From assembly GCF_012931985.1 (NCBI RefSeq), contig NZ_JAAFGM010000018.1, forward strand, positions 1 to 63,510: DNA of 63,510 nt, given 5' to 3'. Shown piece by piece: positions 40,249 to 48,335 of the stretch (positions are counted from its first letter, which is position 1; each line of letters opens with the position of its first letter). Source of the DNA: Candidatus Roseilinea sp. NK_OTU-006 (lineage in GTDB: Bacteria; Chloroflexota; Anaerolineae; J036; Brachytrichaceae). A model generated the notes under the pieces. That model made no database searches. It saw nothing but the letters and a program-made list of their open reading frames with translations, and was not told the origin of the DNA. Made by a program: the position numbers and the translations under genes.

Positions 40249-40383
40249 TGGTGCCGATGGCGACTTCGACGGCGCATTGCTCGGACGCCGACCTCGTCGT
40301 CCGCTCGTTCGATGAAGCAACCCTCGAGCGCGTGCAGGCCTGGCGCAACGCGGCATCGGCCTACAGAGATGCCAGCCGGTAAT
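40249..40383 (+). CDS. Possible small ORF, unrecognised
   Basis: 44 codons starting MVPMATSTAHCSDADLVVRS and ending AYRDASR. A GGGGG run lies about ten bases upstream. It fills the gap between the LCP gene and the convergent peptidase remnant. Composition is like coding sequence but there is no recognisable motif; it may be a decayed fragment. Confidence 0.2.
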
Positions 40384-40405
40384 AGCCCTCGGCGGCGCCG
40401 AAGAG

Positions 40406-40960
40406 CTAATCCAGGCTGAGCGACTCATCGGCGATGTGCGCGTCGGTCTCCAGGCCTGGGTCGAAGCCCAGGGTGGGAATGCCCAGCATACCGGCGCTGC
40501 GCGCGGCGTTCGTGCAGAAGCGATAGTAACCGATATTGACGCTGGCGCACACCAGCACATCGCGGCGCAGCCGCCCGTCTTGTCGGGCGAATGCCGCTGA
40601 GCACGGGCTGGCTGCCAGCGCGCCCTTCATGTTGCTGGCGCCGCGTCCCCAAATGCGCCCATCGCTCACCTCGCCGCCGAAGGGGTCCTTCGTCCAATCG
40701 CCGGCGGCTGCGACGGTGTCCATGTGCGAGTCGAAGAGCAGCGCGCCTTCGCTCGACGGCGCAGCCGGCCGCAAGCGCCCCACCACGTTGCCAGGCGCAT
40801 CGGCCTTCACCTCGTCATAGCCGAGCGCCGTCATCGCGCGCGCCACGACGTCGACAATGTCGCGTTCTTCGCCGGAGAGGCTTTTGCAGCGGATCAAGTC
40901 GCGGGCTAGCGCGACGATGCGCTCCCGGCGCGCTTCGCCCAGCGGAGACGAAGCGTTCAT
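40406..40960 (-). pseudogene. M20 metallopeptidase with large internal deletion
   Basis: 184 codons without a stop, but only the two ends of an about 400-residue M20 (YgeY/ArgE-like) hydrolase. The N-terminal part is normal, with LLFDSHMDTVAAAG and DGRIWGRGASNMKG carrying metal ligands. After DVLVCASV (about residue 141) the sequence jumps to NIGYYRFCTNAARSAGMLGI and FDPGLETDAHIADES, which is the C-terminal end of the family. The region with the catalytic EE and the dimerisation lid, about 200 codons, is missing in frame. It overlaps dcd by ATGA. Almost certainly non-functional as a peptidase. Confidence 0.75.
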
Positions 40961-41526
40961 CGTTCTCCGCCCTGCTCGATGCGCGGCAGGGTGACGCCGG
41001 TCTGACCCTGATATTTGCCTTTCTTGTCGCGGTAGCTCTGCTCGCACACGCCATCCCCGGCCAGAAAGATGAGCTGGGCGATCCCTTCGTTGGCGTACAC
41101 CTTGGCCGGCAGCGGCGTGGTGTTGCTGATCTCCAGCGTCAGGTAGCCCTCCCATTCCGGCTCCAGCGGCGTGACGTTGACGATCAGGCCGCAGCGGGCG
41201 TAGGTGCTCTTCCCCAGACACACCACCAGCACCTCGCGCGGAATGCGGAAGTATTCCACCGTGCGGCTGAGCACAAACGAGTTGGGCGGAATGATGCACA
41301 CGTCGCCCTTGAAGTCCACAAACGATTGCGGCACGAAGTTCTTCGGGTCCACGATGGCCGAGTTGACGTTGGTGAAGATCTTGAACTCGTCGCTCACGCG
41401 AATGTCGTAGCCGTAGGACGATAGCCCATAGCTCACCACGCCTTGCCGGATGGAATTTTCGACGAACGGCTCGATCATGCGATGTTCGAGCGCCATGCGG
41501 CGGATCCAATGATCGGGTTTGATGCC
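40957..41526 (-). CDS. dcd: dCTP deaminase
   Basis: Deaminates dCTP to dUTP for thymidylate synthesis. About 189 residues from the ATG at 41526 (a start seven codons earlier at 41547 is possible). Motifs: [32 protein letters not shown], the catalytic [20 protein letters not shown] with its glutamate, and EGIAQLIFL. It is 24 bases downstream of argS and overlaps the peptidase remnant. Confidence 0.94.
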   Translation of the reverse strand, partial: GIKPDHWIRRMALEHRMIEPFVENSIRQGVVSYGLSSYGYDIRVSDEFKIFTNVNSAIVDPKNFVPQSFVDFKGDVCIIPPNSFVLSRTVEYFRIPREVLVVCLGKSTYARCGLIVNVTPLEPEWEGYLTLEISNTTPLPAKVYANEGIAQLIFLAGDGVCEQSYRDKKGKYQGQTGVTLPRIEQGGER

Positions 41527-41550
41527 CATGTCAACGCTCAATGTCAAAAA

Positions 41551-43326
41551 TCACATGCGCTCCGGCGCGCTCATCCCCATCAGCTTCAACGTCTTCGCCA
41601 GCGTCAACTGCGCAGCGCGCGCCAGCCTCATGCGCGCGCGGGCCACTTCTGGCGGGCTGCCCTTGATCCGACATTCCTCGTAGAACTTGCTGAAGGCCTG
41701 AGTCACCTCGCGGGCATAGGTGGTGTAGTGATGCGGCTGCAGCGTCGTCGCCACCAGCTCGACGATTTCCGGCAACTGCAGCAGCTTGCGGATGAGGGCT
41801 TGCTCGGCAGGGTGCTCATAGCAATATGCGCTCGGCGCCGGATGCGATCCTGGGTCGCCGATTGCTACGCCCCAGTTCTCCTCGGCCGCCTTGCGCTCGA
41901 TGGCGCAGATGCGCGCGTGGCCGTATTGCACGTAGTAGACCGGGTTCTTCTCATTTTGCTCCTTCAGCACGTCCAGGTCGAAGGTGAACTTGGTGTCCAC
42001 GCTGCGCGAGAGCATGATGTAGCGAAACGCGTCGGGGCCGATCTCGTCCACCACGTCGTCAATCAGCAGCGCGTTGCCCTTGCGCTTGCCCATGCGCACT
42101 TCCTGGCCGCTGCGCAGCAGGGTGATGAAGCGGTAGATCAGGATGCGGATCGAACCTTCCGGCAGCCCGAGGGCGCGCGCGGCAGCGTGCAGGCGCGGCG
42201 CGTCGGCCTGGTGGTCTTCGCCCCACACGTAGATGGCCGGGTTGAAGCCGCGCAGCATCACCTTGTGCCACATGTAGGGGATGTCGCTGGCGAAGTAAGT
42301 CGGTCGCTCCTCGGGATCATGGATCACCTTCGGCGAGCGAATCAACACGGCCTGCACCGGAAGCGCCCGGCCGCTTTCGTCCTTGTCCGCGGCGTATTCT
42401 TCGTCGGTGCGGCGCTGACCCTGGCCGCTGCGGATGGGCGAGCCATCCTCGCTGAACCACAGCGCGCCGTCGTGTTCGATCACCAACCCTTTGGCGCGTA
42501 GGCGCTCGATCATCTCGTGGCCTAGGCCGCTGGTCCACAGGCTCTTCTCGCTGAAGAAGTTGTCGTAGCGGATGTTCAGCCGCGCCAGCGTGCGCTTGAT
42601 GTTGGCCATCACCGCTTCGATGCCGAGCCGTCCCAACGCGCGCACCGCTTCATCTTTGGGCAGGCGCAGGTATTTGTCGCCTTCGCGCTCAGCGATGAGG
42701 CGGGCCACCTCTTGCACGTCCTCGCCCAGGTAGCCGCGCTCGGGCATTGGCTCATCCACGCCCAGCGCCTGCGCATAGCGCGCATACACACTCGCGCCGA
42801 AGACGCGCACCTGCGAGCCGGCGTCGTTGATGTACCACTCGCGATGCACCTGATAGCCGGCCGCCTCCAGCGTGTTGGCCAGCGTGTCGCCCACCACCAC
42901 GTTGCGGCCGGTGCCGATCGTGGCGTAGCCGGTGGGGTTAGCGCTGCCGTGCTCCACCTGCGCCTTGCGCCCTCGCCCCAGGTCAATCTCCCCCCAGCGC
43001 GCACCGCGCTCGAGGATGACGTCAACTTGCTGTGAGAGATAGGCGGGCGTCAGGCGAAAGTTGATGAAGCCTTGCGCGACTTCGACGGAGAAGGGCGCGC
43101 TCGGCATGGCGCGCAGATGTCGGGCGATCGTCTCGGCAATCGTCGCGGGCGACATCTTGGCCCCGCGCGCCAGTTGCATGGCCACGTTGGTCGCGTAGTC
43201 GCCCATCTCCGGCTGGCGCGGATGTTCCACAGCGATCGCCGGTATGGCGCAGTCAGGCAGTTCACCGGCTTGCTGGGCGCGGCCGATGGCGTCGGCGATG
43301 CAACGAATGAGGTGGTCTCGGATCAT
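41551..43326 (-). CDS. argS: Arginyl-tRNA synthetase
   Basis: 591 residues, usual length. The Add-1 N-terminal domain is followed by VEHGSANPTGYATIGTGRN, where the class I HIGH signature (normally PLHVGH) reads ATIGT with both histidines replaced by threonine (T136, T139). The KMSKS-equivalent loop is EVRMGKRKGN, and the anticodon-binding domain contains NPVYYVQYGHARICAIERKA and ends in LKLMGMSAPERM. Apart from the HIGH site all ArgRS elements are present, so it is taken as functional. The frame is open further upstream to 44067, but that part is antisense to the SDR gene. Confidence 0.93.
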   Translation of the reverse strand: MIRDHLIRCIADAIGRAQQAGELPDCAIPAIAVEHPRQPEMGDYATNVAMQLARGAKMSPATIAETIARHLRAMPSAPFSVEVAQGFINFRLTPAYLSQQVDVILERGARWGEIDLGRGRKAQVEHGSANPTGYATIGTGRNVVVGDTLANTLEAAGYQVHREWYINDAGSQVRVFGASVYARYAQALGVDEPMPERGYLGEDVQEVARLIAEREGDKYLRLPKDEAVRALGRLGIEAVMANIKRTLARLNIRYDNFFSEKSLWTSGLGHEMIERLRAKGLVIEHDGALWFSEDGSPIRSGQGQRRTDEEYAADKDESGRALPVQAVLIRSPKVIHDPEERPTYFASDIPYMWHKVMLRGFNPAIYVWGEDHQADAPRLHAAARALGLPEGSIRILIYRFITLLRSGQEVRMGKRKGNALLIDDVVDEIGPDAFRYIMLSRSVDTKFTFDLDVLKEQNEKNPVYYVQYGHARICAIERKAAEENWGVAIGDPGSHPAPSAYCYEHPAEQALIRKLLQLPEIVELVATTLQPHHYTTYAREVTQAFSKFYEECRIKGSPPEVARARMRLARAAQLTLAKTLKLMGMSAPERM

Positions 43327-43401
43327 AGCAGCCGCTCGATAGGCGCGTATTCTAACAACGCTGCTTTTCAGCCAGGCGTCTCTGGTGTTTACTTGTCGCC
43401 T

Positions 43402-44187
43402 ATGACAACCCCAGCCTTCGACTATCGTCGGATGTTCGACCTGACCGGCCGCACCGCGCTCGTGGTGGGCGCCGGCAGCGGCATCGGCGCGGCCAGCGCG
43501 CATGGGCTGGCCGCGCATGGCGCGCGCGTGATCTGCGCCGACCTCGACCTGACCGCTGCGCAGCGCGTGGCGCAGGACATCGGCGGCGGTGCCGGCGCAC
43601 TCCAGCTCGACATGCGCGACGCTTCGGCCATCGCCGAAGCGCTGCAGGATGCCCCGCCGCTCGACGTGTTGGTGAGCACGCCCAGCATCAACGTGCGCAA
43701 GCCGCTGCTGGCAATCCGCGACGAGGAATTCGACCGGGTGATCGGCCTGAACCTGCGCGGCACGTTCATGCTGATGCGCCACGTGGCGCGCGACATGGCC
43801 GAGCGCGGGCGCGGCAGCATCATCGTCTTCAGCAGCATTCGCGGCGAGGTGGTGGAGCCGGGGCAGGGCGTATATGCGGCCACCAAAGCCGGCGTGCGCC
43901 AATTGTGCCGCGCTCTGGCCGCCGAGCTGGGGCCGCGCGGCGTGCGCGTGAACCTGATCGCTCCCGGCGTGGTGGAGACCCCGCTCACCGCCCCAATCCG
44001 CAATCATCCCGACTGGTATCGCGCCTATGCAGAGAAAAACGCCCTGCGCCGCTGGGCGCAGCCGCATGAGATGGCCGGCGCAGTGGTGTATCTCGCCTCC
44101 GATGCCAGCTCATACGTCACGGGCGCGGTGCTCTACGTGGACGCGGGCTGGACGGCGCAGGATGGCCGCTTTACGCCGCCGCTCTAG
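43402..44187 (+). CDS. Short-chain dehydrogenase/reductase
   Basis: 261-residue classical SDR. NAD(P) motif GAGSGIG (26-32), the acidic D in ICADLDL suggesting NAD, catalytic serines in FSSIRG, and YAATK as the active-site Tyr-Lys. The C-terminal APGVVETPL and GAVLYVDAGWTAQDG are standard. The substrate cannot be read from sequence. The upstream frame to 43072 is antisense to argS and not used. A TTTACT box lies eight bases before the ATG. Likely co-transcribed with the following M20 and P1 peptidase genes. Confidence 0.88.
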   Translation: MTTPAFDYRRMFDLTGRTALVVGAGSGIGAASAHGLAAHGARVICADLDLTAAQRVAQDIGGGAGALQLDMRDASAIAEALQDAPPLDVLVSTPSINVRKPLLAIRDEEFDRVIGLNLRGTFMLMRHVARDMAERGRGSIIVFSSIRGEVVEPGQGVYAATKAGVRQLCRALAAELGPRGVRVNLIAPGVVETPLTAPIRNHPDWYRAYAEKNALRRWAQPHEMAGAVVYLASDASSYVTGAVLYVDAGWTAQDGRFTPPL

Positions 44188-44222
44188 CGCCGAATCAATT
44201 GCGATGAACGCCGAGATGACGC

Positions 44223-45491
44223 ATGATTTCCGATCTCGAACGCCGCGTGCTCGACTGCATTGATGACGACGAATTGATCGGCTGGGTTCAGGCGCTGACG
44301 CGCATCCCCAGCGTGTGGAAGCCCGAGCAGGGCATCGGCGAGGAAGCCGCTGCGCGCTGGGTGGAGGCGCATTGTCGCGACATCGGCTTACAAACCCGCT
44401 TCGAGTTCGTCGTCCCTGGCCGACCTAACGTCATCGCCGCCTACGCCTCGTCGCCCGATTTCTCGATAGAGGAGTTGCTGCGGCCGCCCGCGTCGCCCCA
44501 TGCGCGGAAGTGGCTGATGTTCGAGGGTCATACCGATGTGGTGACCGAAGGCGACCCGACCCAGTGGACGGATCCACCGTTCAGCGCCGTTATCCGCGAC
44601 GGGCGCATCTACGGGCGCGGCGCAAACGACATGAAGGCCGGCTTGTGCTGCGCGCTGGCCGCGATCAAGGCCATCGTTCGCAGCGGCGTTGACTTGAACG
44701 GGGGCATCCTGCTGGGCGCCGTGTGCGACGAAGAGGGTGGCATGATCGGCATCAAGCACTTTGTGGAGCGCGGCTGGGCCGATCACGTGACGGCGTGCAT
44801 CGTGTGCGAGCCGGAGGAGAATCACCTGTGCATCGCGCAGAAGGGCGTGATGTGGTTGCGCTGCGTCATTCGCGGCGTGATGAGCCACGGCGCCATGCCG
44901 CTGACCGGCGTAAATGCCATGTATCCCATGGCCCGCTTTCTCACCATGGTGCAAGCGCTGGAGGAGCGCGAAATCGTCCGGCACGGCCGGCATGAGTTCC
45001 TCGGCCAACCCAGCATCACGCCGACCATCGTCATGTCGCCTGCGCGCGGCGAAGGCGAGCCGCAAGCCAACGTCATGCCGGGCGCTGCCGAGTGCGTGCT
45101 CGACATCCGCCTGATTCCCGGCCAAGACCCCGACGCGCTCGCGCGGCGCGTTGAGCAAATGCTCGCCGCCTGCGTCGCAGTGGACGACCGGCTGCGCTAT
45201 GCGTTTGAAGTGGTCGAGGTGCGACACCCAATCCACACCCAACGCGACCATCCGATCGTGCAGTCGCTCGCTTCTGCCTACACCGATTTGACCGGCACCC
45301 CGCCCATCTACGGCGGCGTGCCCGGCAGCACCGACGGCACCATCCTGCACGCCCGCAAGGGCATCCCCATCGTCACGTGTGGGCCGGGCGACATCCACAT
45401 TCCGCATCACGTGGACGAATGGGTGAGCATCGCAGAGATCAAGCTGGCCGCGCGGATGTATGCGCTGGCGGCGATGCGGTATCTCGGATAA
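44223..45491 (+). CDS. M20-family metallohydrolase (ArgE/DapE-like)
   Basis: 422 residues and complete. Metal ligands are visible in LMFEGHTDVVTEG, IYGRGANDMKAG, the catalytic glutamates in GAVCDEEGGM, VCEPEE, and the C-terminal histidine in PGDIHIPHHVDEWV. The lid domain contains VMSHGAMPLTGVNAMYP. Family members remove acyl groups from amino acids or hydrolyse dipeptides; substrate unknown. Four bases later the P1 peptidase gene begins, suggesting a peptide or N-acyl amino acid catabolic unit. A truncated relative lies at 40406-40960. Confidence 0.88.
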   Translation: MISDLERRVLDCIDDDELIGWVQALTRIPSVWKPEQGIGEEAAARWVEAHCRDIGLQTRFEFVVPGRPNVIAAYASSPDFSIEELLRPPASPHARKWLMFEGHTDVVTEGDPTQWTDPPFSAVIRDGRIYGRGANDMKAGLCCALAAIKAIVRSGVDLNGGILLGAVCDEEGGMIGIKHFVERGWADHVTACIVCEPEENHLCIAQKGVMWLRCVIRGVMSHGAMPLTGVNAMYPMARFLTMVQALEEREIVRHGRHEFLGQPSITPTIVMSPARGEGEPQANVMPGAAECVLDIRLIPGQDPDALARRVEQMLAACVAVDDRLRYAFEVVEVRHPIHTQRDHPIVQSLASAYTDLTGTPPIYGGVPGSTDGTILHARKGIPIVTCGPGDIHIPHHVDEWVSIAEIKLAARMYALAAMRYLG

Positions 45492-45494
45492 AGA

Positions 45495-46481
45495 ATGAAC
45501 CCCACCCTGACTGCCATTCCCGGATTGCAGGTAGGCCATTGGACGCACCTGGCCGCCGGCACCGGTTGCACCGTCGTGCTCTGCCCCGCCGGCGCAGTGG
45601 CCGGCGTGGATGTTCGCGGCGGCGCGCCGGGCACGCGCGAGACGGCGCTGCTGGCGCCGACCTGCAGCGTGGAGCGCGTGCATGCCGTGTTGTTGAGCGG
45701 CGGCAGCGCCTTCGGCCTGGCCGCCGCCGACGGCGTGATGCGCTGGCTGGAGGAACGCGGCTACGGCTTCGATGTAGGCGTGGCGAAGGTGCCCATCGCG
45801 CCGGCAGCAGTCTTGTTTGACCTGCCCGTCGGTCGCGCCGACGTGCGCCCCGACGCCGCCGCCGGCTACGCCGCCTGTCAGGCCGCCACAGAGGCCCCGG
45901 TCGTCCAGGGCAATGTTGGAGCGGGAACGGGCGCAAGCTGCGGCAAGGTCCTCGGCTTCGGGCGCGCCACCAAAACCGGCCTCGGCTCGGCCGCCCTGCG
46001 CCTGGACAACGGCCTCATCGTCGCGGCCCTGGTTGCCGTCAACGCCTTCGGCGACGTGGTTGACCCGCAGAGCGGACGCATCCTCGCCGGCGCGCGCCGG
46101 CTTGATGACGACGGCTTCGCCGACACGACGGCTTACCTGGCCAACGCCGACCGCCTGGCCATTGCGCGCCTGGCCGAGCGCTTCCCCGGCCAGAACACCA
46201 CCCTGGCCGTGGTCGCCACCAACGCCGCGCTGTCCAAGCCCCACGCCACTAAAGTCGCCCAGATGGCCCACGACGGATTGGCGCGCGTCATCCGCCCCAT
46301 CCACACCATGCTGGACGGCGACACCATCTTCGCCCTTTCCTTGGGCGAGCGCCCCGCCGATGTGAGCGCGGTCGGCGCACTGGCCGCCGACGCCGTGGCG
46401 CAGGCCGTGCTCAACGCGGTGTGGGCCGCCGAGCCGCTGGGCGGTTTGCCGTGCGCGCGCGACCTCTCGCCCGCCCCGTGA
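45495..46481 (+). CDS. P1 (S58/DmpA) family peptidase
   Basis: 328 residues. Self-processing Ntn-hydrolase-like family: LQVGHWTHLAAGTGCTVVLC at the N-terminus, DVRGGAPGTRET, LLSGGSAFGLAAADGVMRWL, and GNVGAGTGASCGK, after which ALRLDNGLIVAALVAVNAFG follows. The autocleavage Ser/Thr region lies around the VVATNAALSK segment. Members are aminopeptidases or beta-peptidyl hydrolases. Downstream of the M20 peptidase by four bases. Confidence 0.87.
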   Translation: MNPTLTAIPGLQVGHWTHLAAGTGCTVVLCPAGAVAGVDVRGGAPGTRETALLAPTCSVERVHAVLLSGGSAFGLAAADGVMRWLEERGYGFDVGVAKVPIAPAAVLFDLPVGRADVRPDAAAGYAACQAATEAPVVQGNVGAGTGASCGKVLGFGRATKTGLGSAALRLDNGLIVAALVAVNAFGDVVDPQSGRILAGARRLDDDGFADTTAYLANADRLAIARLAERFPGQNTTLAVVATNAALSKPHATKVAQMAHDGLARVIRPIHTMLDGDTIFALSLGERPADVSAVGALAADAVAQAVLNAVWAAEPLGGLPCARDLSPAP

Positions 46482-46539
46482 AGCCGAGCCCACGCCCTCA
46501 GCAGGCCAAAGGTAAACTCTCGCCCACTACTGCACGCGC

Positions 46540-47463
46540 ATGACGGTCAACGTGTTAATCACCGGCGGCGCCGGATTTATCGGCTCGCACCTCGTCGAAA
46601 CGTTGCGCGAGGCCGGCTTCCGCGTGAGCGTCCTCGACGACCTCAGCCGCGGCCGCCGCGCGCACGTGCCCGCCGATGTCACCTTGCACTGCGTAGATAT
46701 CTGCGATCAAGGCGCGGTGGAGGCCGTTGTCCGCGCCGAGCGCCCGGAGGTGATCCTCCATCAGGCCGCGCGCGCGGACGTGCGCGAGAGCTTCGCCGCG
46801 CCACACCTCTACCTCAACGTCAACGTCGCCGGCACGCTCAACATCCTTGAGGCAGCGCGCCGCTGGGGCGTGCGCAAGGTGATCTTCGCCTCGACCGGCG
46901 GCGCGATCTACGGCGATGCCGCTCAGCGGCCCACCCCGGAGACCGCCCCCACCTTGCCGCTCGACATTTACGGTGTGAGCAAACTGGCCGGCGAGGGGCT
47001 GATGCGCAGTTATGCCTGCGCGCATGCCTTGGAGGTGTGCATCCTGCGCTACAGCAACGTGTACGGCCCGCGCCAAGGCAGCCAAGGCGAGGCGGGGGTG
47101 GTGTCTATTTTTACCCGGCGCATGTTGCGCCGGCAAGCGGTGGTGATCTACGGAGATGGGGAGCAGACGCGCGATTTCGTTTACGTCGGCGACGTCGCGC
47201 GCGCCAATCTGTTGGCCATCACCCGCGGCCAGGGCATCTACAACATCGCCACCGGACACCCCACCTCGGTGAACGCGCTGTTCACGTCGCTGGCACGCCT
47301 GTGCGACTACCCGCACGCGCCCGTTTATGCCCCGGCGCAGCCGGGCGAGGTGCGCCACAGCCAATTGGACATCAGCCGGGCTGTCGCGGAGCTGGGCTGG
47401 CAACCGCAGGTCTCGCTCGAGAGTGGGTTACAGCGCACCGTGGCTGCCCTCCGCGGGGAGTGA
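46540..47463 (+). CDS. NAD-dependent epimerase/dehydratase (UDP-glucose 4-epimerase-like)
   Basis: 307-residue extended SDR. The NAD motif is GGAGFIGSHLVETL, the VDICDQ segment follows, and the catalytic serine and Tyr-Lys are in FASTGGAIYG and YGVSKLAGEG. The C-terminal part has LRYSNVYGPRQ, GDGEQTRDFVYVGDVARAN and NIATGHPTSV, characteristic of GalE/WbpP-like nucleotide-sugar epimerases. The sugar is not determined. Monocistronic. Confidence 0.88.
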   Translation: MTVNVLITGGAGFIGSHLVETLREAGFRVSVLDDLSRGRRAHVPADVTLHCVDICDQGAVEAVVRAERPEVILHQAARADVRESFAAPHLYLNVNVAGTLNILEAARRWGVRKVIFASTGGAIYGDAAQRPTPETAPTLPLDIYGVSKLAGEGLMRSYACAHALEVCILRYSNVYGPRQGSQGEAGVVSIFTRRMLRRQAVVIYGDGEQTRDFVYVGDVARANLLAITRGQGIYNIATGHPTSVNALFTSLARLCDYPHAPVYAPAQPGEVRHSQLDISRAVAELGWQPQVSLESGLQRTVAALRGE

Positions 47464-47544
47464 GGTGCAGGGCGAAGCGGCGCGCGTCCCACACGGCAGC
47501 ATCGAAACATCCGCGCGGCGTTGCGCTCGCCGCGGGCAACCACA

Positions 47545-47582
47545 GCGCGGCGCCCTGAGGCTTGGGGCCACGGGCGCCGCGC
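47545..47582. terminator. GC-rich hairpin between convergent genes
   Basis: An 11-bp stem (47545-47555 / 47572-47582) in the 146-base gap between the epimerase and the ECF S component. No U-tract follows on either strand, so termination is only suggested by its convergent position. Confidence 0.35.
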
Positions 47583-47609
47583 ACTGCTCCGTCCGATCGG
47601 CAAGCCGGG

Positions 47610-48170
47610 CTAGGCGGCGCGCGCCCTCAACGCGGACTCCACCGCCGCGACCACAATGGGGATGAGGACGGCGCAGCCGACCAGCTCGATCAGCGCCTGG
47701 GGCAGGATGGCGGGGATGATCGAAGCCGGCACCTGGCCCAGCAGGATGGCGATCCCCACCGCCGTCACGGTGTTGGTGAGCGCGCCGGCGGCGCCGGCCG
47801 CAGCGCTGGCTACCACGGTGTTGGTGGTGTCTCCCTCGGCGCGCTTCAGCGCGCGGAAGACCGCCCACGCCACCAGCGCAAACACCAACCGCGGCACGAT
47901 GAGCGTGATGGGGCCGAATGCTGCGGTCGCCGGCAAAATCAAGTAGAGCACGCCCATGATCAACCCGGCGAACAGCCCGACGAGCGGCCCGCCGATGATC
48001 GCGCCCAGGATCACCGGGATCAGGAGCGTGGTCATGGCACCGCTCAAATTGGGCACGGGGATCGAGCCGATGCCGACCACCTGCAAAGCCACCACCATCG
48101 CGCCGAAGACCGCGGCCAACACCACCGTCCGGGTGTTGACCGACCAAGGATGAGAAGAGGTCGAGAGCAT
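47610..48170 (-). CDS. ECF transporter substrate-binding (S) component
   Basis: 186 residues with about six membrane helices: VLAAVFGAMVVALQVVGIG, IPVILGAIIGGPLVGLFAGL, VPRLVFALVAWAVFRAL and VLIPIVVAAV. The AAVFGAM start and the GP-x-x-G-x-x-AG pattern are typical of energy-coupling-factor S components for vitamins or precursors. It is divergent from the genes for the ATPases and the T component, which should power it. The substrate cannot be told; no riboswitch was recognised upstream (48171-48335). Confidence 0.78.
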   Translation of the reverse strand: MLSTSSHPWSVNTRTVVLAAVFGAMVVALQVVGIGSIPVPNLSGAMTTLLIPVILGAIIGGPLVGLFAGLIMGVLYLILPATAAFGPITLIVPRLVFALVAWAVFRALKRAEGDTTNTVVASAAAGAAGALTNTVTAVGIAILLGQVPASIIPAILPQALIELVGCAVLIPIVVAAVESALRARAA

Positions 48171-48335
48171 AGTATTAGGGTTCTCCTTTTAGTGAAATTC
48201 ATCGCGTCGCGCCGGCGCGCAATGCACGCCGAGCGTATCCTCCCTCACACCAGAAAAGGCCGCCACTGTTGGGCGCTTGCCCATGCTGGCGCGCCGGCAC
48301 CTGTTTGATACAATGCCTGTCCGCCGGGCCGCTGA

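Noticed and set aside
43327..44067. Upstream extension of the argS frame
   Set aside because: ArgRS homology begins at the ATG at 43326; the extension is antisense to the SDR gene.
48240..48300. GCCACTG-like element suggesting a cobalamin riboswitch before the ECF ATPase gene
   Set aside because: The rest of the cobalamin aptamer (GGTGAAAATCC box and flanking stems) is missing and the region is too short.
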